Positions 49,263 to 57,025 of a stretch of 64,000 nucleotides of DNA are shown piece after piece (the stretch's first letter is position 1; every line of letters begins with the position of its first letter). The position numbers and the translations under genes were made by a program. A model generated the notes under the pieces. It saw nothing but the letters and a program-made list of their open reading frames with translations, was not told where the DNA came from and made no database searches. Source of the DNA: Sulfurimonas sp. HSL-1656 (GTDB taxonomy: Bacteria > Campylobacterota > Campylobacteria > Campylobacterales > Sulfurimonadaceae); the NCBI RefSeq assembly GCF_039645585.1, contig NZ_CP147915.1:2418001-2482000 (forward strand), in the 5' to 3' direction.

Positions 49263-50874
49263 GGGCCAGTGCCGCCTTGACGAAGGCGAGGATGGAAGGG
49301 TTCGGCGTCTGCAGGCGCGACGTGAATTCCGGGTGGAACTGGACACCGAGGAACCACGGGTGCGCCGGGATCTCGACGGCTTCGATCAGGCCGTTGGATT
49401 CACCGGTCACGATCATGCCGGCATCTTCAAGCGCCTTGCGGTAGGTCGGGTTGGCCTCGTAGCGGTGGCGGTGGCGTTCGAAGATCGTCTTTTCGCCGCG
49501 GTAGGCTTCGCGCAGCAAAGAGCCCTCTTTCGTATCACAGGGGTATTCGCCCAGGCGCAGGGTCCCGCCCATCGGGGACTTGTGCGTACGCAGTTCGGTC
49601 TCGCCGCTCTGGTTGATGAAGTTGTCGATCAGGTAGATCATCGGGTACGGCGTCTCTTCGTCGAACTCGACGGAGTTGGCACCCTCGTAGCCCAGCACGT
49701 TGCGGGCGTACTCGACAAGGGTGAGCTGCATTCCCAGACAGATGCCGAGGTAGGGGACCTTGTTCGTACGGGCGTAGTGGATCGCCTGGATCTTCCCTTC
49801 GACCCCGCGCGAACCGAAACCGCCGGCGACGAGGACCGCGTCGCAATCCTGCAGCAGCGCCTCCGCGCCGCGCTCCTCGATCTCCTCGCTGTCGACCCAG
49901 CAGAAGTCGACTTTCGTATCCAGGTGGGCACCCGAATGGATCAGCGCCTCGATCAGGGACTTGTAGGACTCTTTGAGCTCCAGGTACTTGCCGACGAAAC
50001 CGATGCTGATACGCTCCTGCGGGGAGACGATCTTCTTCACGAGCGCGTCCCACTGCTCCATATCCGGGTTCAGGTCGCCCAGCTCCAGCGCCTTGGCGAT
50101 CGGAGGCAGGATGTTCTGGTGCATGAAGCTGATGGGCACCGCGTAGATGCTCGGTGCATCCAGGGCCTCGATGACGCTGTCCTGGGGGACGTCACAGGAG
50201 AACGCCAGCTTTTTCTTGAAAGTCTTCGGTAGGGCATGCTCGCTGCGCGCGATGATCATCTGCGGCGTGATACCGATACGGCGAAGCTCCTGGACCGAGT
50301 GCTGCGTCGGTTTGCTTTTGTGCTCGCCGGCCGCTTTGATGTAGGGGATCAGGGTGACGTGGATGAAGAAGGTGCCGGCGACCTCCTCGTCGTGTTTCAT
50401 CTGACGCACGGCCTCCATGAACGGCTGCCCCTCGATGTCACCGACGGTCCCGCCGAGCTCGACGACGAGGATATCATGCCCTTCGCCCGCCATTTTGATA
50501 CGGTCGACGATCTCGCCGACGATGTGCGGGATGACCTGGATGGTCTGCCCCAGGTAGCCCCCGGCACGCTCGCGCTCGATGACCGAGCTGTAGACCTGGC
50601 CGGTCGTGAAGTTGCTCGTTTTCAGGAACGCCGTATCGAGGAAACGTTCGTAGTTCCCGATATCGAGGTCGGTCTCGGCACCGTCTTTGGTCACGAAGAC
50701 CTCGCCGTGTTCCAGGGGGCTCATCGTCCCCGGGTCGACGTTGATATAGGGGTCGATCTTGAGCATCCCGACCTTTTTGCCGGCATGCTTCAGCAACGCA
50801 CCGATGGAAGCGGCCGTGATCCCTTTTCCGAGGGAACTCAGTACCCCGCCCGTTACAAAGATATATTTCGTCAT
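49246..50874 (-). CDS. pyrG: CTP synthase
   Basis: 542 aa, full length. It aminates UTP to CTP with glutamine. The N-terminal synthetase domain starts [20 protein letters not shown] and has [15 protein letters not shown]. The C-terminal glutaminase domain has [14 protein letters not shown] and LGICLGMQ (Cys nucleophile, about residue 379), and [12 protein letters not shown] with the catalytic His-Glu pair. TATAAT lies at 50908-50913 on the minus strand. Confidence 0.97.
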   Translation of the reverse strand: MTKYIFVTGGVLSSLGKGITAASIGALLKHAGKKVGMLKIDPYINVDPGTMSPLEHGEVFVTKDGAETDLDIGNYERFLDTAFLKTSNFTTGQVYSSVIERERAGGYLGQTIQVIPHIVGEIVDRIKMAGEGHDILVVELGGTVGDIEGQPFMEAVRQMKHDEEVAGTFFIHVTLIPYIKAAGEHKSKPTQHSVQELRRIGITPQMIIARSEHALPKTFKKKLAFSCDVPQDSVIEALDAPSIYAVPISFMHQNILPPIAKALELGDLNPDMEQWDALVKKIVSPQERISIGFVGKYLELKESYKSLIEALIHSGAHLDTKVDFCWVDSEEIEERGAEALLQDCDAVLVAGGFGSRGVEGKIQAIHYARTNKVPYLGICLGMQLTLVEYARNVLGYEGANSVEFDEETPYPMIYLIDNFINQSGETELRTHKSPMGGTLRLGEYPCDTKEGSLLREAYRGEKTIFERHRHRYEANPTYRKALEDAGMIVTGESNGLIEAVEIPAHPWFLGVQFHPEFTSRLQTPNPSILAFVKAALAHAKGA

Positions 50875-50907
50875 CGCAGACCCCGTTTGAAGCTTTATTT
50901 TTTCGCA

Positions 50908-50913
50908 ATTATA
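50908..50913 (-). promoter_or_regulatory. -10 box for pyrG-recJ
   Basis: TATAAT on the minus strand, 33 nt before the pyrG ATG. Confidence 0.55.
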
Positions 50914-50977
50914 TCGGGCCGCGGCTTATCGCTGTATGAGAAAGACCTGCTATACTTACCGGAAAAAAGAAACGTCA

Positions 50978-52588
50978 ATGGACCAGCCCCTGATCTACGC
51001 CGTTACGGCCCTCGCCATCTCCGTCGTTCTCAACATCCTGCTCAAGAAGATCGGCGTCTCCCAGGTGATCGGCTATATCCTGACGGGCACGAGCATCGTC
51101 TACGCTTTCGACCTGCGCCACTTCAGCGATTCGCACGCCCTGGAACAGATGGCGGAATTCGGGATCGTCTTTTTGATGTTCACGATCGGGCTGGAACTCT
51201 CCCTGCCGCGGCTGGGGGCGCTTAAACAGATCGTCTTCGTCAACGGCCTGCTGCAGGTCCTGGTCACGGCGGTGACGGTTTTCGCCTTCGCCTACGGCCT
51301 TTTCGGCATCGGCCTCACCTCCTCCATCATCATCGCGAGCGCCTTTGCGCTCTCCTCCACCGCCGTCGTGCTCAGCTATCTCAAAAGCTCCAAGGAGATC
51401 CATCTCCCCTACGGACAGCGCGCCATGGGGATCCTGATCTTCCAGGACATCGCCGTTATCCCGATTCTGCTGCTCATCGGCTTCCTCGCCAGCGAGGGGG
51501 GAGACTGGCAGAGCACCCTGCTGCACACCGCGGAGAGTGCCGTCCTGATCCTCCTCATCCTCTTCACCGTCGGCCGGCCGCTGATGACCTGGCTGCTGCA
51601 CTTCGCCGCCGACAGCGGAATAGAGGAGCTCTTTCTCGGCTCCGTTCTCGTGATCGCCGTCGGGGCTTCCCTGCTGGCCGATGCCATGGGGTTTACCTAC
51701 TCGCTGGGCGCCTTCCTGGCCGGGGTCATCATCGCCGAAACACGCTATCACCACAAGGTCGAGGCGGATATCGCCTCGTTCAAAGACCTCCTGCTGGGGG
51801 TTTTCTTCGTCACTGTCGGCATGAAGATCGATATCGCTTTTTTCGCCGAGCACCTCGTCAATATCCTCGGCATCCTCGCGGCCGTCATGCTGCTCAAAAG
51901 CCTGATCATCTTCGCATTGATCCGCCTCAGCAGCCCGACGCCCGTCGCCCTGAAAACGGCGCTGTCGCTCTCCCAGCTCGGAGAGTTCTCCTTCGCCATC
52001 TTCGCCCTCGCGGCCTCGGACGGGCTGCTCGACCCGGCCCTGGAGCAGTACCTGATCATGATGGTCGTCGTCTCCCTCGTCCTGACCCCTTTTTACCTGC
52101 CGAAAGTCCACCCCTTCGTGCTCAAGCGGTTCCAGCAGAAGGGACTCCACGACAACCTTGCCCCCATCGCGGAACACCGTGACCACATCATCGTCTGCGG
52201 TTTCAGTACCGTCGGGAAGTTCGTCGCGGCCGAACTCAAGGCCCTGGGCATGGACTATGTGATCATCGACAACTCCCTCAAACATGTCAGGGAGGGGCTG
52301 GCGTGCAATGAGGCCATCTACCTCGGCGACCTCTCCAAACCGGCCATTGCGGAAGCGCTGCATACGGAGAACGCCTCCGCCGTCATCGTGACGCTCGACA
52401 ACCCCGAAAAGAAAAGCCTGATCTGCGAAACGGTCCTCGCCATCAACCCGCAGGCCAACCTCGTCGTGAAAATCGTGACGCTCGAAGAGAAAAAAGGACT
52501 TGAAGCACTGCATGTCGGCCATATCGTCGACGGAAAGCATGAAGTTGCAAAGGTCCTGGTTTCCCAGGCCATGCAATGTGAAATGTAA
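50978..52588 (+). CDS. Kef/CPA2-type cation:proton antiporter
   Basis: 536 aa from the ATG at 50978; an earlier in-frame ATG would add 14 polar residues and lacks a ribosome site. About 12 membrane helices (1-385) carry the CPA2 elements GYILTGTSIVYAF, FTIGLELSLPRLG and LSSTAVVLSYLKSS. A cytosolic TrkA-N/RCK domain follows (IIVCGFSTVGKFVAAELKAL, about 406-425, NAD-binding). It exports K+ or Na+ in exchange for protons. A full TrkA-C domain is not evident. TATACT lies about 25 nt upstream. Confidence 0.88.
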   Translation: MDQPLIYAVTALAISVVLNILLKKIGVSQVIGYILTGTSIVYAFDLRHFSDSHALEQMAEFGIVFLMFTIGLELSLPRLGALKQIVFVNGLLQVLVTAVTVFAFAYGLFGIGLTSSIIIASAFALSSTAVVLSYLKSSKEIHLPYGQRAMGILIFQDIAVIPILLLIGFLASEGGDWQSTLLHTAESAVLILLILFTVGRPLMTWLLHFAADSGIEELFLGSVLVIAVGASLLADAMGFTYSLGAFLAGVIIAETRYHHKVEADIASFKDLLLGVFFVTVGMKIDIAFFAEHLVNILGILAAVMLLKSLIIFALIRLSSPTPVALKTALSLSQLGEFSFAIFALAASDGLLDPALEQYLIMMVVVSLVLTPFYLPKVHPFVLKRFQQKGLHDNLAPIAEHRDHIIVCGFSTVGKFVAAELKALGMDYVIIDNSLKHVREGLACNEAIYLGDLSKPAIAEALHTENASAVIVTLDNPEKKSLICETVLAINPQANLVVKIVTLEEKKGLEALHVGHIVDGKHEVAKVLVSQAMQCEM

Positions 52589-52598
52589 AGTGTGGCTT

Positions 52599-52705
52599 AA
52601 AAACATCCCGGTAAAAGGAGGGGGGGGGAAAACCGGGATGCGCTTCATAGGTATATAAGGAGTGTATAAATGAAACTCAATGACTGCTACTGTTGTCGTT
52701 GAGAC
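52599..52705 (-). ncRNA. Candidate small RNA with C-rich anti-SD loops
   Basis: On the minus strand TATAAT (52712-52717) is followed after 6 nt by a region of about 107 nt that folds into three hairpins. Stem 1: CTCAACGAC (52695-52703) with GTCATTGAG (52676-52684), one mismatch. Stem 2: TTTCAT (52670-52675) with ATGAAG (52643-52648), its loop holding CACTCCTTA. Stem 3: CATCCCGGT (52632-52640) with ACCGGGATG (52604-52612), loop TTTT-C9-TCCTTTT, directly followed by TTTTT. Promoter, compact fold and U-tailed terminator are the hallmarks of a bacterial sRNA. The two C/U loops could pair with Shine-Dalgarno or poly-G sequences. Confidence 0.6.
52604..52640 (-). terminator. Terminator hairpin of the candidate sRNA
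   Basis: Perfect 9-bp stem, 19-nt loop with nine C, followed by five T (52599-52603) on the minus strand. It may also bound the convergent antiporter transcript. Confidence 0.65.
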
Positions 52706-52711
52706 AGCGGA

Positions 52712-52717
52712 ATTATA
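52712..52717 (-). promoter_or_regulatory. -10 box of the candidate sRNA
   Basis: TATAAT on the minus strand; predicted start about 52705. No -35 match. Confidence 0.5.
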
Positions 52718-52828
52718 GGGCAGAAGAAGTAAACTGGCCGTAAATATGCAACTATAATACAAATCTTTTATGTTATGTTTAAGTATAACAAATAGTTTTA
52801 CTTGGCCTTTGGCCGCCGCCCCTTTCGC

Positions 52829-52834
52829 TATAAT
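52829..52834 (+). promoter_or_regulatory. -10 box, leaderless start of the RDD gene
   Basis: TATAAT, then GGCGCC, then the ATG at 52841. No Shine-Dalgarno can fit. Confidence 0.6.
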
Positions 52835-52840
52835 GGCGCC

Positions 52841-53350
52841 ATGCGATGGCGAGAGATCAAACACACCAAACCGAAACCGAAGTCAAAAAGCGGCCCGACA
52901 GTAACCTATGCCGACTTCCGTACGCGGGCACTGGCCTTTGTCACGGACATCTTCATGATCGGCATTCCTATCACCCTGCTCATCATGATCGTCTTCGGGC
53001 ATGACCAGATGATGAACAGCGCCGGGGGGATGGACGTGCTGATGAACCCGGCCGAGGCGCAGAAACATGCCCCCAACCCCTACGCATCGATGACGCAGAT
53101 GCTGCTCTATGCCGTCACCTTCGTCCTTTTCTGGCATAAAAGCGGCCAGACGCCGGGCAAAAAGATGATGCGCATCCGGGTCGTCGACGCAGCCACCTTC
53201 CGAACGGCCTCCTGGGGGCGCCTGCTCCTGCGCTTCATCGGCTATTTTCTCTCAGCTTTCACCCTGATCGGTTTCTTCACCGGCCTGTTCCGCCGCGACG
53301 GCAGGGCCCTGCACGACCTGATCAGCGGCACCGCCGTCATCAACGCCTGA
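52841..53350 (+). CDS. RDD family membrane protein
   Basis: 169 aa from the ATG at 52841, set by the -10 box 6 nt before it. A Lys-rich N-terminus is followed by three membrane helices (about 35-55, 85-102, 133-153). The Arg-Asp-Asp signature appears as RTRALAFVTDIFMI (about 26-39), and the later SGQTPGKKMMRIRVVD is also family-typical. RDD proteins are small inner-membrane proteins of mostly unknown role, some linked to ion transport. A transporter gene follows with no gap. Confidence 0.88.
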   Translation: MRWREIKHTKPKPKSKSGPTVTYADFRTRALAFVTDIFMIGIPITLLIMIVFGHDQMMNSAGGMDVLMNPAEAQKHAPNPYASMTQMLLYAVTFVLFWHKSGQTPGKKMMRIRVVDAATFRTASWGRLLLRFIGYFLSAFTLIGFFTGLFRRDGRALHDLISGTAVINA

Positions 53351-54439
53351 ATGCCCCTGCTCGTCTCCGCCTTCTACTTTTTCTACTTTGCCATCATCGG
53401 CGTCTACGTCATTTTTATGCCCAAGGTACTCGAGATGGTCGGCTACGCCCCCTCCGAGATCGGCATCATCTTCGCCAGCGCGCCGCTGGTACGCTTCGCC
53501 GTGCCCTTCGCTTTTATGCGCGGTCTCCGGCTCGACCGGACCGTATTCAACGGCGCCCTGGTGCTGATGCTCGGCGCCGCCGCCGCGTTTTTCCCCGCCC
53601 TGCCCCACTTCTGGGCACTGCTGGCCGCCAACATCACGTTGGGAATAGGGCTCAGCCTGATCCTTCCCTATATCGAAGTGATCGTTCTGGAACTGATCGG
53701 CAAGGAGCGCTACGGGAAGGTGAGGCTCTTCGGTTCGGTCGGCTTCATCCTTGTCGCCCTGGCACTGGTCAAGGTTCTGGACGCACCGCAGACAGCGCTC
53801 ATTTTCTTAATGGGCACCACGCTCCTGACGGCCCTTTTCGGCTACCTCATCGCCGGGCACGATGCCAAAAAACAGGCCGAGGCGCCTGCGGCAGCCGGCA
53901 GCGGCGGCTTTACGCTGCTGACGCACCCCGGGCTCTGGCTTGGTTTTTTGCTGATGCAGATCAGCTTCGGTCCCTTCTACAACTTCTTCACCATCTACGA
54001 GACCGCCCACGGCGTCAGTCTCGACATGACCATCTACCTCTGGAGTTTCGGCGTCATCGCCGAGATCGTCCTCTTCTACTTCCAGGGGCCACTGCTGCGC
54101 CGCAACCTGCACGCCCTGCTGGAGTTCGCCGCGGGTGTGACCGTACTGCGCTGGCTGATCGTGTGGCAGTTCCCCGAAAGCCTGCCGCTGTTGTTCACCG
54201 CACAGAGCATGCACGCCATCAGCTTCGCCCTCTTTCACACCGCGGCCATCAGCTACCTCTACACCCTCTTTACGCAGAAAAAGCTGGCACAGCAGTTCTT
54301 CTTCGGGATCAGCTACGGGCTCGGGGGATTTATCGGGGCCGTCGGTTCGGGCTATATCTATGAATATCTGCCCGGGGCGCTCTTTCTCACCGCGGCGGGC
54401 GCATCGGCGCTGGCCGTCCTCGCGCTGCGGCGCGGCTAG
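53351..54439 (+). CDS. MFS_1-like transporter
   Basis: 362 aa with about 10-12 membrane helices. The start is the ATG immediately after the RDD stop, so translation is probably coupled. The N-terminal FYFFYFAIIGVYVIFMPKVL with GYAPSEIGII resembles MFS_1-like/HcaT-type transporters, as does YGKVRLFGSVGFI (about 118-130). Substrate unknown. Its stop codon interlocks with that of the convergent next gene in the four bases CTAG. Confidence 0.78.
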   Translation: MPLLVSAFYFFYFAIIGVYVIFMPKVLEMVGYAPSEIGIIFASAPLVRFAVPFAFMRGLRLDRTVFNGALVLMLGAAAAFFPALPHFWALLAANITLGIGLSLILPYIEVIVLELIGKERYGKVRLFGSVGFILVALALVKVLDAPQTALIFLMGTTLLTALFGYLIAGHDAKKQAEAPAAAGSGGFTLLTHPGLWLGFLLMQISFGPFYNFFTIYETAHGVSLDMTIYLWSFGVIAEIVLFYFQGPLLRRNLHALLEFAAGVTVLRWLIVWQFPESLPLLFTAQSMHAISFALFHTAAISYLYTLFTQKKLAQQFFFGISYGLGGFIGAVGSGYIYEYLPGALFLTAAGASALAVLALRRG

Positions 54440-55188
54440 AATTTGAAGGTGAACAGGGTCCGCTGTGAGAAATCGTCCTGCTTGATGCCGACGGCAGGGT
54501 CCGAATCGTGGGCGTATTCCACCGAGAACCCGAGGTAGAGCTGCCGGTAGATCTGCAGCTCTATCCGGGCGGAACTTACGATGTAGTAGTCGTTGATGTC
54601 GTCAACCTTGGGCTGGTAATAGCCGACGACCGTGAACTGCCCTTTATCGGACAGGGGCAGGCTGTAGGCAAGGTAACTGTTAAAGCGCAGGTTGCGTTCC
54701 AGCGGATCGACGGCGGTCGAATAGCCGATATATTCGGCATAGGCCCCCGCACCGACGAACAGCCCGCCCCACTGTCCGCGTTTCTTGTTCAACACTTTCC
54801 AGCGCACCCCGCCGCCGACCAGAGCCCGTTCCTCAATCGACTTGAACTCATCTTTTTCCATCTGAGCGAAGGCTTCCGTCGCGATGTCGGGGCCGGCAAT
54901 GTTGCGAATATAACGCAGGTGGGCGAAGAGGTTGTTCGTATCCCTGACACCGCTTGCCTCGCCGTATTCGCCGCGCGCCACCCCCCAGACCACATAGGTC
55001 GTATTGCTGTCAAACTGCAGCTGGAGGCTCCCCGCGTAGTTGTCCTTCTCCGTATTGCCGCGCTTCGTCTCGAAGGCGCCGGTCAGTTCGCCGGAAAGGC
55101 CCGGCTTCTCGCCGACCTCGCGGGGTTTGATCGCCACGATGGCAAAGAGCTGAATGGAAATGAGCAGGAGAAATAGCGTACGTAACAA
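54436..55188 (-). CDS. DUF481-like outer-membrane protein
   Basis: 250 aa with a TTG start at 55188 (GGAG 8 nt upstream). A signal peptide covers about residues 1-17. The remainder has alternating beta-strand patterns with RGNTEKDNYAGSLQLQFD near the N-terminus, similar to the GNT-type opening of DUF481 proteins, and it ends in FTFKF, an outer-membrane barrel C-terminus. The neighbouring gene upstream is another DUF481 protein. Function unknown. Confidence 0.65.
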   Translation of the reverse strand: MLRTLFLLLISIQLFAIVAIKPREVGEKPGLSGELTGAFETKRGNTEKDNYAGSLQLQFDSNTTYVVWGVARGEYGEASGVRDTNNLFAHLRYIRNIAGPDIATEAFAQMEKDEFKSIEERALVGGGVRWKVLNKKRGQWGGLFVGAGAYAEYIGYSTAVDPLERNLRFNSYLAYSLPLSDKGQFTVVGYYQPKVDDINDYYIVSSARIELQIYRQLYLGFSVEYAHDSDPAVGIKQDDFSQRTLFTFKF

Positions 55189-55197
55189 AAAGAGGCT

Positions 55198-55217
55198 CCG
55201 TCTGAAAAATCAGACGG
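55198..55217. other. Perfect hairpin between two DUF481-type genes
   Basis: CCGTCTGA (55198-55205), loop AAAA, TCAGACGG (55210-55217). On the minus strand it lies just after the stop of the 55230-56021 gene and before the ribosome site of the next. It may be a terminator (AGCCTCTTTTTG follows) or a leader structure; a TATAAT (55219-55224, minus) abuts it. Confidence 0.5.
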
Positions 55218-55229
55218 CATTATAGTGGA

Positions 55230-56021
55230 CTAGTAGTCGATAATCAATGAAGTCATGAAGGTCGTATCCGTACGTTCGTTCCCTGCCGGAGGGAGGTTCG
55301 TGTAATCGACCTTGTAGCTGACCCCCATCGAGAAGGTGCTGTTGATCTTGCTCTCGAGCGCCGTTTTCGAGTAAACGAAATAGTTCTGGTCATTGTCGAA
55401 GCCGCTGCGGTAGCTCGCCTCTTCGATGAACTTGAACCCCTCGACGATGATCCAGCTGAACGCCCCTTTGAGCATGTAGCCCCAGTAGTCGTTGTAGGTG
55501 CCGTCGACTTTGGTCAGGCCGGCCGTACCGTTGGGGTAGGGGTAAGGGACCTCCGTGCCGTTGACGTCGTAGTACTTGTTCATCCCCTGGTCGATGCTGT
55601 AGAGCACGTTCCCCTGGAACTCCAGGGCGTAGGGCTTTTCATCCAGGACGATCACTTTCGCACCGGGGCCGGTGTAGAACTGATAGGCGAAACCGGAGAA
55701 CTTGTCATCCTTGTAGCCGGTCACGTAGTTCAAGGCAACATGTCTTGCGAACTGCCAGTCGTAGTTGAGCTCGCCGAAAAGCTTGTTCTTGTTCTCCTGG
55801 CTGTTCTCCGTGCCGTAAAGCGCATCCGCGTGGAGCTTCAGACTGTGTGCACCCCAGCTCTTTTTCCCGTTGAAATCAAGCGAGAAGGCGGTCGTATCGG
55901 TATTCCCCTGGGTCTGGACGTAACTGAGCTCCGTGTGGGTGACAAGAGGGTTCGGTTTCGGCGCCGTCTCAGCGGCGAAAAGGGCCGAAACGGCCAGGAT
56001 CGGGGTCAGAAAACGTTTCAT
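55230..56021 (-). CDS. DUF481 family outer-membrane protein
   Basis: 263 aa, secreted (signal peptide to about residue 18, LFAAETAP). It has the DUF481 pattern: SYVQTQGNTDTTAFSLDF at the N-terminus, then pairs of strands with KLHADALYGTE, NYDWQFARHVALNYVTGY and FTGPGAKV-like FYTGPGAKVIV; it ends in LIIDY. Predicted beta-barrel of the outer membrane with unknown cargo or role. Its start overlaps the mscS stop by 4 nt. Confidence 0.85.
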   Translation of the reverse strand: MKRFLTPILAVSALFAAETAPKPNPLVTHTELSYVQTQGNTDTTAFSLDFNGKKSWGAHSLKLHADALYGTENSQENKNKLFGELNYDWQFARHVALNYVTGYKDDKFSGFAYQFYTGPGAKVIVLDEKPYALEFQGNVLYSIDQGMNKYYDVNGTEVPYPYPNGTAGLTKVDGTYNDYWGYMLKGAFSWIIVEGFKFIEEASYRSGFDNDQNYFVYSKTALESKINSTFSMGVSYKVDYTNLPPAGNERTDTTFMTSLIIDY

Positions 56022-56860
56022 GCCTGGGGCTCCTCGTTTTCGGTGGAATCGAGATGGACATCCATCTGCGGATAGGGGATGGTGATGCCGTTGGCGTCCA
56101 GCGCGAGCTTAACCTCCTCGATGATGCCAAAGTAGGCATCCCAGTACTCCTCGGATTTGACCCAGGCGCGGACGGTAAAGTTGACGCTGCTGTCGCCGAG
56201 TTCACTCACCGCGACCAAGGGTGCAGGCTCGTCGAGCGTGCGGGGATTATCACGGATCACGCCGTACAGCACCTCTTTGGCTTTTTTGAGATCGTCATTG
56301 TAGCCGATGCCGACGACATGGTCGACGCGCCGGTGCGGCTTATTGGAGAAGTTGACGATGTTCCCTGCCGTGATTGCGGCATTCGGAACGATGATGGTGC
56401 GGTTGTCGACCGGGCTGATGGTCGTCGTAAAGAGGCTGATGCTCTCCACCGTCCCCGTTGCGCCGCCGGCCTCGACAAAGTCGCCGACCTTGAAGGGGCG
56501 GAAGATCAGGATAATGACGGCAGCGCCGACATTGGCCAGGGTGTCTTTCAATGCCAGGCCGACCGCGAGGCCGGCGGCACCGAGGATCGCCATGAACGAG
56601 GTCGTCTCGATCCCCAGCTGTCCGAGCGCCGCCATGATGACGACGACCAGCAGGACAAAATAGACGCTGCTCGACACAAACTTCGTCAGCGTCTCGTCGA
56701 CACCGTATTTCGACATCGCCTTGTTTGTCACGTTGCCCAGCGCCTTCGCCACCCTTTTCCCGATCAGGAAGATAAGCAGGGCACCCAGGAGCTGCAGCGT
56801 GTAGCCGAGGGCCAGGTCAAGATAGGGACCGTACGTTTCCGGATCCAGATAAGCTTCCAT
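56018..56860 (-). CDS. mscS: Small-conductance mechanosensitive channel
   Basis: 280 aa, the size of Escherichia coli MscS. Three membrane helices (about 18-38, 62-85, 92-118); the pore helix has AAGLAVGLALKDTLANVGAA. The cytoplasmic beta domain starts with RPFKVGDFVEAGG (about 120-132) and contains ISLFTTTISPVDNRTIIVPN. It releases solutes on hypo-osmotic shock. GGGAGG lies before the ATG. Operon with the DUF481 gene downstream. Confidence 0.93.
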   Translation of the reverse strand: MEAYLDPETYGPYLDLALGYTLQLLGALLIFLIGKRVAKALGNVTNKAMSKYGVDETLTKFVSSSVYFVLLVVVIMAALGQLGIETTSFMAILGAAGLAVGLALKDTLANVGAAVIILIFRPFKVGDFVEAGGATGTVESISLFTTTISPVDNRTIIVPNAAITAGNIVNFSNKPHRRVDHVVGIGYNDDLKKAKEVLYGVIRDNPRTLDEPAPLVAVSELGDSSVNFTVRAWVKSEEYWDAYFGIIEEVKLALDANGITIPYPQMDVHLDSTENEEPQA

Positions 56861-56965
56861 TTGGAGCCTCCCGTTATAGAGTTTAGCCAGTATACCACAG
56901 CAAACAACGGCGAAAAGTTACCGCTGCCTAAAAAATGGCGTCAGGGGCCGGAGAGCGAAAAATGG

Positions 56966-56971
56966 TATAAT
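56966..56971 (+). promoter_or_regulatory. -10 box for leuC
   Basis: TATAAT about 54 nt before the leuC ATG. Confidence 0.55.
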
Positions 56972-57025
56972 CGCGGCACTATTTTTGCGCGGAAACTCTA
57001 TCTCCGCCGGACAAGGCAAACAATT

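Noticed and set aside
52620-52628. G9 run as a phase-variable contingency tract of a coding gene
   Set aside because: It lies outside any coding frame, between the antiporter stop and the RDD gene, so it cannot switch a protein on or off. It is better explained as the C-rich loop of the small RNA.
52670-52702. Plus-strand short ORF MKLNDCYCCR with a good TAAGGAG site
   Set aside because: It is the mirror of the candidate small RNA: its ribosome site is the complement of the CTCCTTA loop and its coding part is the complement of stem 1. The minus-strand promoter, fold and T-run are stronger evidence. It stays possible as a cysteine-rich leader peptide.
50975-52864. 629-codon minus-strand frame opposite the Kef-type antiporter
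   Set aside because: It is highly charged and low-complexity, the expected complement of a membrane protein gene.
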